From CADEEN01 sp963840805 (GTDB taxonomy: Bacteria; Pseudomonadota; Gammaproteobacteria; Burkholderiales; Burkholderiaceae_C), in the NCBI GenBank assembly GCA_963840805.1, contig CAWJAJ010000015.1, forward strand, positions 124,001 through 188,000: a stretch of 64,000 nucleotides of DNA, in the 5' to 3' direction. Positions within the stretch are counted from its first letter, which is position 1. Each line of letters opens with the position of its first letter. A model generated the notes under the pieces. The model was not told the origin of the DNA. It did not search any database and saw nothing but the letters and a program-made list of their open reading frames with translations. The translations under genes were made by a program, and so were the position numbers. Below, piece by piece: positions 1 to 9,612 of the stretch.

Positions 1-1
1 G

Positions 2-106
2 CAGGACGCGACGCAGCCGCTGCGGTTGCTGCAACTGGCCGACAACGCGATGTACGCCGCCAAGCGCAGCGGCAAGAGCCGCGTGACGCATTGCGCCGCC
101 GCCTGA
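2..106 (+). CDS. GGDEF domain protein, C-terminal fragment
   Basis: Only the last 34 codons are in the window; the gene begins upstream of base 1. The residues LLQLADNAMYAAKRSGKSRV match the end of a GGDEF (diguanylate cyclase) domain, where an ADxAMYxAK helix and a GRNRV-like strand close the fold. The stop is TGA at 104-106. The active-site motif is outside the window, so whether it makes cyclic di-GMP, and what sensor domain it carries, cannot be told. Confidence 0.75.
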   Translation, partial: QDATQPLRLLQLADNAMYAAKRSGKSRVTHCAAA

Positions 107-173
107 GCAGCAGCCTGCGCCATGGGCGCCGGTGCCCGTTCACGCGACGCGTGGCGGTGCGGGCGGCGCTGCC

Positions 174-1401
174 CTAAAGCAAGTCGGCCAGCGTCAGCGT
201 TTCGATGCCGGTGCGCTCGCGGAAGCCGCGCGCGGCGGCGCTCGGTTGGAGCAACAGCGCGTCGACGAGACGGCGCACCGGCGTGCTGGCAGGCTCGGCC
301 AGCAGCACGAAGCGCGGGCCGTCGGACTCGTCGAGCCGTGCCACCCAATCCATCTCGATCAGCGATTCGACGATGGGCTCGATCTGCAACGGATCGGTGG
401 CCAGCGCCACCGCCAGCGCGTCGGGCGCCAGGCCGCGCTGCGGGCCCGCTCGGGCCCGCGCCAGCGCGCCGATGACGGCCAGCGCCAGCGCGAAGCGGTG
501 GCCCGCCGTGGCGGGCTGGCGCGTGATGTGCATCGACAGGCTCGGTGCATAGGCCGCGATCACCGCACCCCACAGCACGATGACCCAACCGACGTAGACC
601 CACAGCAGCAGGATCGGCATCGTGGCAAACGCGCCGTAGACGGTGGCATAGGTGGGCATCAGGCCCACGTACCAAGCCAGCGCACGCTTGGCCAGTTCGA
701 GGCCGACGGCCACGAAGACGCCGCCGGCCAGCGCGTGGCGCCAGCGCACCGGCGTGTTCGGCACGTACCGGAACAAGCCGGCCATGCCGGCCGTCATCAG
801 CATGAACTCGATCACGTTGAGCAGCAGCTCGATGCCGCCGGGCAACGCGCCGACCACGCCCTTGGACGCCGTCAGCACGGTGGCCGTCAGCGACAGGCTG
901 ATGCCCAGCAGCAGCGGCCCGAGCGTCAGCGCGGCCCAGTACACCAGCACGCGCTGCGCAATCGGCCGCGGGCGGCGCACGCGCCAGATGGCGTTGAGGG
1001 CGCGGTCGATCGTCAGCATCAGCGCCAGCGCCGTCACCACCAGCACGACCAGGCCCGACGGCGCCGAGCCGCGTGGCCTTGGCCGCGAACTGCGTCAGCG
1101 CGCCCAACACCGGCTTGGCGATGCCGTCGGGCACCAGGCTTTGCAGGAAGTACTTCTCGAGCGCCGACTGGAAGCTCGCGAACATCGGGAACGCACTGAA
1201 CACCGCCAGCATCACCGTCACCAGCGGCACCAGCGCGATCAACGTCGTGAAGGTCAGGCTGCTCGCGGTCAGGCCGAGGTGGTCTTCGCGGAATCGCTCG
1301 CGCAGCGTACGCGCGGTGGCCAGCCAGGGCCAGCTTTGCAGCGTGCCGTAGAACTCGGTCAGTCGGGCACGCCATTCGGCCAGGGTCAAGGTCCAGGTCA
1401 T
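174..1401 (-). CDS. YihY/BrkB family inner-membrane protein (one frameshift)
   Basis: A multi-pass membrane protein of the YihY/virulence factor BrkB family, once confused with ribonuclease BN; its function is not settled. The N-terminus starts at ATG 1401 (MTWTLTLAEWRARL) and holds the conserved SSLTFTTLIALVPLVTV helix. The remainder is in another frame from about 1054, where one extra C is present; removing it gives a 408-residue protein, normal for the long YihY form with a cytoplasmic C-terminal winged-helix-like tail. Several hydrophobic helices follow the break, then a soluble tail ending FRERTGIETLTLADLL. The break is probably a sequencing error. It diverges from the DUF2069 gene with 7 bases between the starts. 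Confidence 0.85.
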
Positions 1402-1408
1402 CGCCCCT

Positions 1409-1819
1409 ATGATGCCAGCCATGTCCGCCGCTGCTGCCGGTACCGTGAACATCGCCGATCCGCTGCTCGCGCGTTTGCGCGCGCTGGCGGTGGGCTGCGT
1501 GCTGGCGCTGATCGTGCTCGGCCTGGCGTGGGAACTGTGGCTCGCACCCACCGGCAACCGCACCTGGGCGCTGAAGGTGTTGCCGCTGGCCTGGGCGCTG
1601 ACCGGCCTGCTGAAGTACCGCATGGTCACCTACCGCTGGGTCAGCCTGCTGGTGTGGCTGTACGTCGCCGAGGGCGCGGTGCGCGCCACCAGCGAGCACG
1701 GCATCGTCGTGCCGCTGGCGCTGGCCGAGATCGCGTTGAGCGTGGTGCTGTTTGCGGCCTGCGCGTTGCATGTGCGGTGGCGCCTGCGGCAGGCCCGGCC
1801 CGCGGGGCCGACGACATGA
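1409..1819 (+). CDS. DUF2069 family small membrane protein
   Basis: A 136-residue protein with four hydrophobic segments, matching the DUF2069 family of small proteobacterial inner-membrane proteins of unknown function. Characteristic features are the WELWLAP, LKVLPLAW and KYRMVTYRWVSLL stretches. A second possible start (MSAAAAG) lies 12 bases downstream, and I cannot separate the two by ribosome binding site. The stop overlaps the start of the downstream FAD oxidase by four bases, so the two are probably co-transcribed and translationally coupled. No catalytic residues are evident. Confidence 0.85.
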   Translation: MMPAMSAAAAGTVNIADPLLARLRALAVGCVLALIVLGLAWELWLAPTGNRTWALKVLPLAWALTGLLKYRMVTYRWVSLLVWLYVAEGAVRATSEHGIVVPLALAEIALSVVLFAACALHVRWRLRQARPAGPTT

Positions 1820-3244
1820 ACGGCACGCCGGCCAGGCGCGAGTCGCTGCTCGACTCGGTGCGCAGCTGCGTCGGCGCTGCGCACGTGCTCGCCGACGGCG
1901 ACCTCTCGGCTTGGGAAGTCGACTGGCGCAAGCGCTGGCAAGGCAAGGCGCTCGCGGTGGTGCGGCCGGGCTCGACCGCCGAAGTCGCCGCCGTGGTGCG
2001 CGCCTGTGCGGCGCACGGCACGCCGATCGTGCCGCAGGGCGGCAATACCGGCCTCGTCGGCGCCGGCGTGCCCGATGCCAGCGGCACGCAGGTGCTGCTG
2101 AGCCTGTCGCGCATGAACCGCATCCGCGGGCTCGATCGCGCCAACCTCACGCTCACGGCCGAGGCCGGCTGCGTGCTGCAGGCCGTGCAACAGGCCGCCG
2201 ACGACGCCGGCCTGCTGTTCCCGCTGAGCCTGGCCGCCGAGGGCAGTTGCACGATCGGCGGCAACGCTCGCGACCAATGCCGGCGGCACCCAGGTGCTGC
2301 GCTACGGCAATGCGCGCGCGCTGTGCCTCGGGCTCGAAGCGGTGACCGCCGGCGGCGACGTCTGGCACGGCCTGGCGGGCCTGCGCAAGGACAACACCGG
2401 CTACGACTTGCGCGACCTGCTGATCGGCAGCGAGGGCACGCTGGCGATCATCACCGCGGCGACGCTGACCCTGCACCCGCGGCCGGCAGCGACGATGACC
2501 GCGCTGGCGGCATGTGCCTCACTCGACGCCTGCGTGGCCCTGCTGGTCGCGGCCCAGCAACGCCTCGGCGCGGGACTGACCGGCTTCGAGGTCATGAACG
2601 CGCTTCTCGCTGGCTCTCGTGGCGCGGCACTTCCCGCAATTGCGCCAGCCGTTGCCGAACGTGCCCTGGACCGTGCTGCGTCGAGCTGTCGGACAGCGAG
2701 GGCGAAGCCCATGCCCGCAGCCGCTTCGAGGCCCTGCTCGCCGAGGCCCTCGAGGCCGGCACGATCAGCGATGCCGCGGTGGCCGAGAGCGTGGCGCAGT
2801 CGCGCGCGATGTGGCACCTGCGCGAATCGATCCCGCTGGCGCAAAGCGAAGAGGGCCTGAACATCAAGCACGACATCGCGCTGCCGGTGTCGCGCGTCCC
2901 CGCCTTCTGCGCGGCCACCGGACGCAGCGCTGGCGGCGCGCTGGCCGGGCATGCGGCTGGTCAACTTCGGCCACCTCGGCGACGGCAACCTGCACTACAA
3001 CGTGCAGGCTCCCGAGGGTGCCGATGCAGCCGCATTCCTGCGCGAAGAAGAGCACGCCGTCAACGCCGTGGTGTTCGATGCCGTAGTGGCCAGCGGCGGC
3101 TCGATATCGGCCGAGCATGGCATCGGCGAGCTCAAGCGCGATGAGTTGGCGCTGCGCAAGGACCCGACCGCGCTGGCCATGATGCGCGCCGTCAAACGCG
3201 CCCTCGATCCACAGGGCTTGCTCAACCCTGGGCGCGTGCTGTAG
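1816..3244 (+). CDS. FAD-binding oxidase, GlcD/D-2-hydroxyacid dehydrogenase type (four frameshifts)
   Basis: A flavoprotein of the VAO/PCMH superfamily, with an N-terminal FAD-binding domain and a C-terminal FAD-linked oxidase domain, related to glycolate oxidase GlcD, D-lactate and D-2-hydroxyglutarate dehydrogenases. The start MNGTPARRESLLDSV is at 1816. FAD-site landmarks are VPQGGNTGLVGAGVPD and EGSCTIGGN; the C-terminal domain shows FGHLGDGNLHYN and the closing SAEHGIGELKRDEL, which includes the conserved histidine. Four one-base insertions (about 2266, 2603, 2679, 2920) break the frame; with them removed the protein is 474 residues, the usual length. I read it as intact in the organism. 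The substrate cannot be decided from sequence. Confidence 0.85.
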
Positions 3245-3328
3245 CTACTGCAGCGGCGCCATCCGCACTGGACTACTGCGGCGGCTCTTTCAGCGCTGGG
3301 CTACTGCAGCGGCTCTTTCAGCGCCGCG
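3245..3328. repeat. 28-bp direct repeat, three tandem copies
   Basis: Three adjacent 28-base units begin at 3245, 3273 and 3301, each opening CTACTGC(A/G)GCGGC. Units two and three share CTACTGC-GCGGCTCTTTCAGCGC with one mismatch; unit one keeps the first 13 bases and has drifted after that. Unit three is the 3' end of the DUF1178 gene on the minus strand, including its TAG stop, so the other copies look like tail duplications of that gene. The 28-base period is not a multiple of three, and every copy carries the stop on the minus strand. Confidence 0.8.
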
Positions 3329-3732
3329 GGCAGCGGCAGCGGCATCACCTCGATGCCTTCGTCGCGCAGCGCCTCGCGTTCGTCGGGCGTGGCCTGGCCG
3401 CGGATGCCACGCTCGGCGGCTTCGCCGTAGTGGATGCGGCGCGCTTCGTCGGCAAAACGCTCGCCGACGTCTTCGGTATTCGCCAGCACATGGCGCAGCG
3501 CCTTCAGCCACTGCGCCTGCGAGTCGGGCTGCGGCGGCTGCGCCGGCGGCAAGGCCTCGCGCGCGCCCGACAGATTCAGCCGCGGCGCGCTGGGCAGGCG
3601 CACGATCACGCTGTCGGCGCACAGCGGGCAGGCGATCAGCTGGCGGCCGTTCTGCTCGAGGAAATCGTCGTCGCTGGCGAACCAGCCCTCGAAGCAGTGG
3701 CCGTTGTGGCAGCGCAGATCGATGACTTTCAT
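3301..3732 (-). CDS. DUF1178 family protein
   Basis: A 143-residue protein of the DUF1178 family, widespread in alpha- and betaproteobacteria and of unknown function. It opens with MKVIDLRCHNGHCFEGWFAS, typical of the family, followed by a CPLC pair at residues 35-38 that could form a zinc-ribbon-like site together with the two N-terminal cysteines. The middle is Pro/Gln rich (PPAQPPQPDSQ); the C-terminal half holds the conserved DVGERFADEARRIHYGEA segment. It lies 10 bases downstream of the NUDIX gene on the same strand, so the two are likely co-transcribed, possibly as the distal end of the nuo operon. Confidence 0.85.
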   Translation of the reverse strand: MKVIDLRCHNGHCFEGWFASDDDFLEQNGRQLIACPLCADSVIVRLPSAPRLNLSGAREALPPAQPPQPDSQAQWLKALRHVLANTEDVGERFADEARRIHYGEAAERGIRGQATPDEREALRDEGIEVMPLPLPAALKEPLQ

Positions 3733-3742
3733 GGCCGCTCGA

Positions 3743-4294
3743 TCATAGGCCGGGCGCGGGCTGCCATACCAACGGCCACTGCCCCGACTGCCACTTCTGC
3801 AACCAAAGCAGTCCGATCAGCGTCTTGGCATCGGTGATGTCACCGCGGGCGGCAAACGCATCGACCTCGCCCGGCGCATGGATCACGATATCGAGGAATT
3901 CGCCGGCGTCCAGACGCTGTTGGCCGGCTGTCAGGCCGCGCGCAAACCAGACCTCGATGCCCTCGTTGGAATAGGCGATCGCGTTGTGCAGGATGCCGGC
4001 GCGTGCCCATTCGGCGGCGCGGTAGCCGGTCTCCTCGGCCAGTTCGCGCACGGCGCAGGCGAACGGCGCCTCGCCGGGATCGATCTTGCCGGCCGGGAAT
4101 TCGAGCATCACCTGCCCCATCGGGTAGCGGTACTGGCGCTCCATCACGAGGTGGCCATCGGGCAGCAGCGGCACCATCATCACGGCACCGGGATGGACGA
4201 TGTACTCGCGCGTCGTCAGTTGGCCGTCCGGCAGGGCCACGGTGTCGCGGCGCACGTCGAGGAAGCGGCCACGCCACACGGGCTCGGCCTGCAC
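3743..4294 (-). CDS. NUDIX hydrolase, ADP-ribose pyrophosphatase type
   Basis: A NUDIX hydrolase resembling NudF/ADP-ribose diphosphatase, cleaving nucleoside diphosphate sugars. The NUDIX box is complete: GKIDPGE, then REL and EETG at the expected spacing, supplying the metal-binding glutamates. The family's RDTVALPDGQLTTREYIVHPG opening is present. The only usable start in frame is GTG at 4294; the family's usual lead-in (RHLIETLV) lies in frame just upstream but reaches a stop with no ATG, GTG or TTG, so the true start codon may be damaged or non-standard. Placement after nuoN fits recycling of NAD-derived ADP-ribose but proves nothing. Confidence 0.85.
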   Translation of the reverse strand: MQAEPVWRGRFLDVRRDTVALPDGQLTTREYIVHPGAVMMVPLLPDGHLVMERQYRYPMGQVMLEFPAGKIDPGEAPFACAVRELAEETGYRAAEWARAGILHNAIAYSNEGIEVWFARGLTAGQQRLDAGEFLDIVIHAPGEVDAFAARGDITDAKTLIGLLWLQKWQSGQWPLVWQPAPGL

Positions 4295-4353
4295 CAGCGT
4301 TTCGATCAGATGGCGCGTCGTTCAGCGACGTTCTAGCGCGACGGCCGCGTGGC

Positions 4354-5838
4354 TCACGTCGCCAGGGCGCGCACGATGGCCGAACTGCACATCGCCATCA
4401 GGCCACCGGGCAGCAGGCCGAACACCAGCACCGCCGCGCCGTTGACCGCCAGCAGCGCCTGCACGCCGCGCTCGCCGCTGACGCGCGGCGCGTCGGCAGC
4501 GGGCTCGTCGAAGTACATCACCTTGACCACGCGCAGGTAATAGAAGGCACCGACCAGCGACAGCAGCACGGCGATGACGGCCAGCCACAAGTAGCCCGCG
4601 AGATTGGTCGTGACCAGCGCCTGCAGCACCGAGAGCTTGGCGTAGAAGCCCACCGTCGGCGGGATGCCGGCCAGCGAGAACATGAACAGCGCCATCACCG
4701 CGGCCATCCACGGACTGCGCTGGTTCAGGCCGGCAAGGTCGCTGATCTCCTCGCTCTCGAAGCCCTGGCGCGACAGCAGCAGGATCAGGCCGAACGAGCC
4801 GAGCGTGGTCAGCACGTAGGCGACCATGTAGAACAGCGCGGAGCTGTAGGCGTTGCCGGCCGACAGCGTGTTGCCGCTGATCACCCCGGATGCGAGCGCG
4901 AGCAGCATGAAGCCGATCTGTGCGATGGCCGAATAGGCCAGCATGCGCTTCAGGTTGGTCTGCGCGATCGCCGCCAGGTTGCCTATGAACAGCGAGGCCA
5001 GCGCCAGCACCACCAGCATCTGTTGCCAGTCGGTGGCCAGCCCGAGCATGCCTTCGACGAGCAGGCGGATCGCGACGCCGAAGGCCGCCAGCTTGGGTGC
5101 GCCGGCGATCAGCAGCGTCACCGCCGTCGGCGCCCCATGGTAGACATCGGGCACCCACATGTGGAACGGCGCGGCGCCGAACTTGAAGCCCAGTCCGGCG
5201 ACGATGAACACCAGCCCGAACGTCAGCACCTGCGGGTTGGCCTGACCCCGGCCGATGACCTCGAACATGCGCTGGATATCGAGGCTGCCGCTGGCACCGT
5301 ACATCATCGACAGCCCATAGAGCAGGAAGCCCGAGGCCAGCGCGCCGAGCACGAAGTACTTCATCGCCGCCTCGGTGGCCATGGCGTGGTCGCGGCGCAG
5401 CGCGGTCAGCGCATACAGCGACAGGCTCATCAGCTCGAGGCCGAGGTAGACGACCAGGAAGTTGTTGGCCGACACCATCACGCACACGCCGAGCAGCACG
5501 AACAGCGAGAGCGTGAAGAACTCGCCCTTCCTCATCTCGCGCGGGCCGATGTAGGGCTGGGCGTACGCCAGCGTCACCATCACCGCCAACGCCGCGAAGA
5601 ACGCCAGCAGGTGCCCGAGCGGATCGGACACCACCATGCCCTGCATGCCGAACAGCGACTGGCCGGCGTCGAGCGCCTCCAGGTGCAGCAACGCGACGGC
5701 CGCCAACGTGGCCTGCGTCAGCCAGAACGTGACGCGACGCGCCGGATCGGTAACGAACAGATCGACCAGGGCGATGACACAGGCCATCGCCAGCAGCACG
5801 ATCTCGGGGTAGAGCACTTGCCAGTTCATGGGATTCAT
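4354..5838 (-). CDS. nuoN: NADH-quinone oxidoreductase subunit N
   Basis: Antiporter-like membrane subunit of respiratory complex I. The protein has about 14 hydrophobic helices and the proton-channel residues typical of the family, for example the lysine in KFGAAPFHMWVPDVYHGAP and in NLKRMLAYSAIAQIGFML. I start at ATG 5838 (MNPMNWQVLYPEIVLL); an open frame continues upstream, but that stretch (GRVGRLGRPGG) is encoded by the intergenic repeat and is not family sequence. Length 494 residues, normal. Last gene of the nuo operon, intact in one frame. Confidence 0.95.
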   Translation of the reverse strand: MNPMNWQVLYPEIVLLAMACVIALVDLFVTDPARRVTFWLTQATLAAVALLHLEALDAGQSLFGMQGMVVSDPLGHLLAFFAALAVMVTLAYAQPYIGPREMRKGEFFTLSLFVLLGVCVMVSANNFLVVYLGLELMSLSLYALTALRRDHAMATEAAMKYFVLGALASGFLLYGLSMMYGASGSLDIQRMFEVIGRGQANPQVLTFGLVFIVAGLGFKFGAAPFHMWVPDVYHGAPTAVTLLIAGAPKLAAFGVAIRLLVEGMLGLATDWQQMLVVLALASLFIGNLAAIAQTNLKRMLAYSAIAQIGFMLLALASGVISGNTLSAGNAYSSALFYMVAYVLTTLGSFGLILLLSRQGFESEEISDLAGLNQRSPWMAAVMALFMFSLAGIPPTVGFYAKLSVLQALVTTNLAGYLWLAVIAVLLSLVGAFYYLRVVKVMYFDEPAADAPRVSGERGVQALLAVNGAAVLVFGLLPGGLMAMCSSAIVRALAT

Positions 5839-5848
5839 GTCCGTGCCG

Positions 5849-5948
5849 CCGGGCCGTCCCAAGCGGCCGACGCGCCCCAAGGGCCGCGCAGTGGCTGACG
5901 ACGGGCCATGGGGGCCGCGAACGAAGTGAGCTGGGGGGCTGTCATGGC
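5849..5948 (-). repeat. GC-rich intergenic repeat between nuoM and nuoN
   Basis: The gap between nuoM and nuoN holds a GC-rich element which, read on the minus strand, starts CCCCCCAGCTCACTTCGTTC, continues with GC-rich inverted segments such as CGGCCCTTGGGGC, and ends near GACGGCCCGGCGGC. The same ordered blocks recur between nuoL and nuoK (9510-9606). This is the pattern of short dispersed intergenic repeats known from Burkholderiales genomes. It could fold in RNA and influence operon mRNA stability; that is inference. Confidence 0.65.
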
Positions 5949-5949
5949 G

Positions 5950-7425
5950 TCAGTTGAGCTTGCTCTGCGCAACGTGCTGCAGCAGATGGGTGACGGACAC
6001 GTGCATCACGTCGGTGAACGGCTTGGGCTGAACGCCCATCCACAGCACCGCCACGGCCAACAGCGCCAGCATGAGGAACTCGCGTGCGTCGATATCGGCG
6101 AGCGCCCTGACCTCGTCATTGGCGATGTCGCCGAAATACACCCGCTTGACCATCCACAGGTTGTAGGCGGCACCGAAGATCAACGCGGTAGCGGCCAGTG
6201 CAGCGAGCCAGAAACTGGCCTTCACGGTGCCGAGGATCACCATCCACTCGCCGACGAAGCCGCTGGTGCCGGGCAGGCCGCAATTGGCCATCGCGAAGAA
6301 CACCGCGAAGGCAGCGAATTTGGGCATGGTGTTGACCACGCCGCCGTAGTCTGCGATCTCTCGCGAGTGCACGCGGTCGTAGAGCACGCCGATGCACAGG
6401 AACATCGCGCCCGAGATGAAGCCGTGGCTGATCATCTGCACGATGCCGCCGGAGACACCCAGCTCGCTGAAGATGAAGAAGCCCAGTGTGACGAAGCCCA
6501 TGTGCGCGATAGACGAATAGGCCACCAGCTTCTTCATGTCCTGCTGCACCAACGCCACCAAGCCGATGTAGATCACCGCGATCAGGCTCAGCGCGATGAT
6601 GAACCAGTCCCACTCGCGGCTGGCGTCCGGCGCGATCGGCAGCGAGAAGCGCAGGAAGCCGTAGGCGCCGAGCTTCAGCATGATCGCGGCCAGCACCACC
6701 GAGCCGCCGGTGGGCGCCTCGACGTGGGCATCGGGCAGCCAGGTGTGCACCGGCCACATCGGCACCTTGACCGAGAAGGCGGCGAAGAAGGCGAAGAACA
6801 GCAGGCTCTGCGCCGGCAGCGGCAGCGGCAGCCGGTGCCAGTCGAGGATCGCGAAACTGCCGCCCGACTTGAAGTACAGGTAAAGCAGAGCCACCAGCAT
6901 CAGCAGCGAGCCGAGCAGCGTGTAGAGGAAGAACTTGAACGCCGCATAAACGCGGTTGGGCCCGCCCCAGATGCCGATGATGATGTACATCGGGATCAGC
7001 GTGGCCTCGAAGAAGACGTAGAACAGCAGGCCGTCGAGCGCGCAGAACACGCCGACCATCAGGCCCGACAGGATCAGGAACGCGCCCATGTACTGGTTGA
7101 CGCGCACGGTGATCACCTGCCAGGCCGAGATCACGACGACGACGGTGATGAAGGCCGTCAGCAGCACGAACCAGACCGAGATGCCATCCACGCCGAGGTG
7201 GTAGAAGACCTTGAAGCGCTCGATCCAGGACAACCTTTCCTCGAACTGCATCGCCGCCGTGGACAGATCGAAGCGGGTGACCAGCGGAATCGTCACCAGG
7301 AAACTCGCGACCGCGCCGAGCAACGCGATCCAGCGCACCGTGCCAGCGTGTTCGTCGCGGCCGAGCGCGAGCAGGAGGCCGCCCACCAGGATCGGCAACC
7401 AGATCGCAACGCTCAACAAGCCCAT
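5950..7425 (-). CDS. nuoM: NADH-quinone oxidoreductase subunit M
   Basis: Antiporter-like proton-pumping subunit of complex I. It starts MGLLSVAIWLPILVGGLLLA at 7425 with a clear AGAGGA ribosome binding site four bases upstream. Family landmarks include the essential glutamate region GLLFYVFFEATLIPMYIIIG, the lysine in FSVKVPMWPVHTWLPDAHVE, and MKKLVAYSSIAHMGFV. It is 491 residues long and unbroken, with 14 or so membrane helices. It follows nuoL by 39 bases and precedes nuoN across a repeat-bearing gap. Confidence 0.96.
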   Translation of the reverse strand: MGLLSVAIWLPILVGGLLLALGRDEHAGTVRWIALLGAVASFLVTIPLVTRFDLSTAAMQFEERLSWIERFKVFYHLGVDGISVWFVLLTAFITVVVVISAWQVITVRVNQYMGAFLILSGLMVGVFCALDGLLFYVFFEATLIPMYIIIGIWGGPNRVYAAFKFFLYTLLGSLLMLVALLYLYFKSGGSFAILDWHRLPLPLPAQSLLFFAFFAAFSVKVPMWPVHTWLPDAHVEAPTGGSVVLAAIMLKLGAYGFLRFSLPIAPDASREWDWFIIALSLIAVIYIGLVALVQQDMKKLVAYSSIAHMGFVTLGFFIFSELGVSGGIVQMISHGFISGAMFLCIGVLYDRVHSREIADYGGVVNTMPKFAAFAVFFAMANCGLPGTSGFVGEWMVILGTVKASFWLAALAATALIFGAAYNLWMVKRVYFGDIANDEVRALADIDAREFLMLALLAVAVLWMGVQPKPFTDVMHVSVTHLLQHVAQSKLN

Positions 7426-7464
7426 CGTGTCCTCTTTTGCGTTCTTGTTCTTTGGCCGCCGGCG

Positions 7465-9509
7465 CTAGAAGCCGAACAGCCGGCTCACCTGCGGCCACAA
7501 CTGCCAGGTCATCAACCCGAACACGCCGAGCAGCATCACCAGCGCATAGAAATACAGGTAGCCGGTCTGCAGCAGCCGCGTCAGTTGCGCGACCGCGCCG
7601 ACCGCCCGCGCCGACCCGTTGACCAGCGCGCCGTCGATCAGGCCGACATCGCCGCCCTTCCACAGGCCCATGCCGGCAAGGCGCGTGCCGGCGGCCAGCA
7701 CGTGCTCGTTGAACCAGTCCATGTAGTACTTGTTGTCGAGCAGGCGATAGATCCACTCGAAGCGGGCCTTGACTGCGGCGGGGATCGACGGCTGTTTCAG
7801 GTAGAACCACCAGGCCGTGACCACACCGGTCACTGCCAGCCACAGCGGTACCGTCTGCAGTGAGTGCCATGCCATGCCGCTGGCACTATGGAAGTGCGCT
7901 GCCAGCTCCTGCATCGCCGGGTGGTGCGCGATGTCGTTGACGATCGCGCCCTTGAAGAAGTCGCCGAACAGCATCGGCTGGATCGTCAGGTAGCCGATCA
8001 CCACCGAAGGCAGGGCCAACAGGATCAGCGGCGCGGTCACCACCCAGGGTGACTCGTGCGGCTTGTCCCCGGCGCAAGTCCGTGATGGTGGTCGGCCGCG
8101 GGTTCCTCGTCGTCGCTGTCGCCGTGGTGGTCGTGCGCACGGCCGAAGCGCTCCTCGCCATGGAAGACCAGGAAGTACATGCGGAACGAGTAGAACGCGG
8201 TGACGAACACGCCGGCGACGACCGCGAAGTAGGCGAAACCGGCACCCGGCAGATGGCTGGCGTGCACCGCCTCGATGATGCTGTCCTTGCTGTAGAAGCC
8301 AGAGAACAGCGGCGTGCCGATCAATGCCAGCGAACCGAGCAGCGACGTGATCCAGGTGATCGGCATGTACTTGCGCAGGCCGCCCATGTTGCGGATGTCC
8401 TGGTCGTGGTGCATGCCGATGATCACCGAGCCGGCGGCCAGGAACAGCAGCGCCTTGAAGAAGGCGTGCGTCATCAGGTGGAACACCGCCACCGAATAGG
8501 CCGACGCGCCCAGCGCCACCGTCATGTAGCCCAACTGCGACAGCGTCGAGTACGCCACCACGCGCTTGATGTCGTTCTGGATGATGCCCAGGAAGCCCAT
8601 GAACAGCGCGGTAATCGAGCCGATCACGAGAATGAAGCTCAGCGCGGTGTCCGACAGCTCGAACAGCGGTGACATGCGCGCGACCATGAAGATGCCGGCC
8701 GTGACCATCGTCGCGGCGTGGATCAGCGCCGAGATCGGCGTCGGACCCTCCATCGAATCGGGCAGCCACACGTGCAGCGGAAATTGCGCACTCTTGCCCA
8801 TCGCCCCGATGAACAGGCAGATGCAGGCCACGGTGATCAGCATCCAGTCGCTGCCGGGGAAGACGATGCGCGCCAGATCGCCGCCCTTGGCGAAGGCCTC
8901 GGCGTAGTTCAACGTGCCGGCGTACGCCGCGATCAGGCCGATGCCGAGGATGAAGCCGAAGTCGCCGACGCGGTTGACGATGAAGGCCTTCATGTTGGCA
9001 AAGATCGCTGTCGGCTTCTTGAACCAGAAGCCGATCAACAGGTACGACACCAGGCCGACCGCTTCCCAGCCGAAGAACAACTGCAGGAAGTTGTTGCTCA
9101 TCACGAGCATCAACATCGAGAACGTGAACAGCGAGATATACGAGAAGAAGCGCTGGTAACCGTCGTCGTCTTCCATATAGCCGATGGTGTAGATGTGCAC
9201 CATCAGCGAAACGAAGCTCACCACCGCCATCATCATCGCGGTGAGGCCGTCGACGAGGAAGCCGATTTCCATCTTCAGGCCGCCGAGCACCATCCATTCG
9301 TAGATGGTCGCGTTGAAGCGCGCGCCGTCGAGCGCCACCTGCTTGAGCACCATGGCCGAGCCGATGAACGACACCAGCACGCCGAGGATCGTGATCGTGT
9401 GGGCGCCGCGCCGGCCGATGGTCCTGCCGAAGAAACCGGCGACGATGGCACCGAGCAAGGGCGCCAACGCGATGACGAGCAGCAGGTTCTGGGAAATCGA
9501 TGCCATCAT
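7465..9509 (-). CDS. nuoL: NADH-quinone oxidoreductase subunit L (one frameshift)
   Basis: The largest antiporter-like subunit of complex I, including the long C-terminal lateral helix that runs along NuoM and NuoN. It starts MMASISQNLLLVIALAPLLG at 9509; an upstream in-frame Met at 9608 belongs to repeat sequence. Landmarks are GWEAVGLVSYLLIGFWF, PLHVWLPDSMEGPTPISALIH and IQNDIKRVVAYSTLSQLGYM. A His/Asp-rich loop (HDHHGDSDDEEPAADHHHG) precedes a one-base loss near 8066; restoring it joins KPHESPWVV and yields 681 residues, the usual length. The break sits in a non-conserved loop and is probably an error. Confidence 0.93.
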
Positions 9510-9606
9510 CAGGACGCCCGCCGGGCCGCCCCAAGGGGCTGCGCCCAATGGCCGCGGGGCCCCTACGGGACCCGGGGGCAGCGAACGAATGTGAGCGTGG
9601 GGGTTC
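9510..9606 (-). repeat. GC-rich intergenic repeat between nuoK and nuoL
   Basis: Second copy of the element found between nuoM and nuoN. On the minus strand it opens CCCCCACGCTCACATTCGTT, passes through CCCCGCGGCCATTGGGCGC, and ends with CCCTTGGGGCGGCCCGGCGG just before the nuoL start. The opening block and the CTTGGGGC-GGCCCGGCGG block are shared with the copy at 5849-5948. It is open in frame with nuoL, which makes the gene look falsely extended upstream. Confidence 0.65.
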
Positions 9607-9612
9607 ATCGTT

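Noticed and set aside
4003..7863. Long plus-strand frames opposite nuoN and nuoM
   Set aside because: Low-complexity His/Gln/Arg sequence, exactly antisense to intact membrane proteins.
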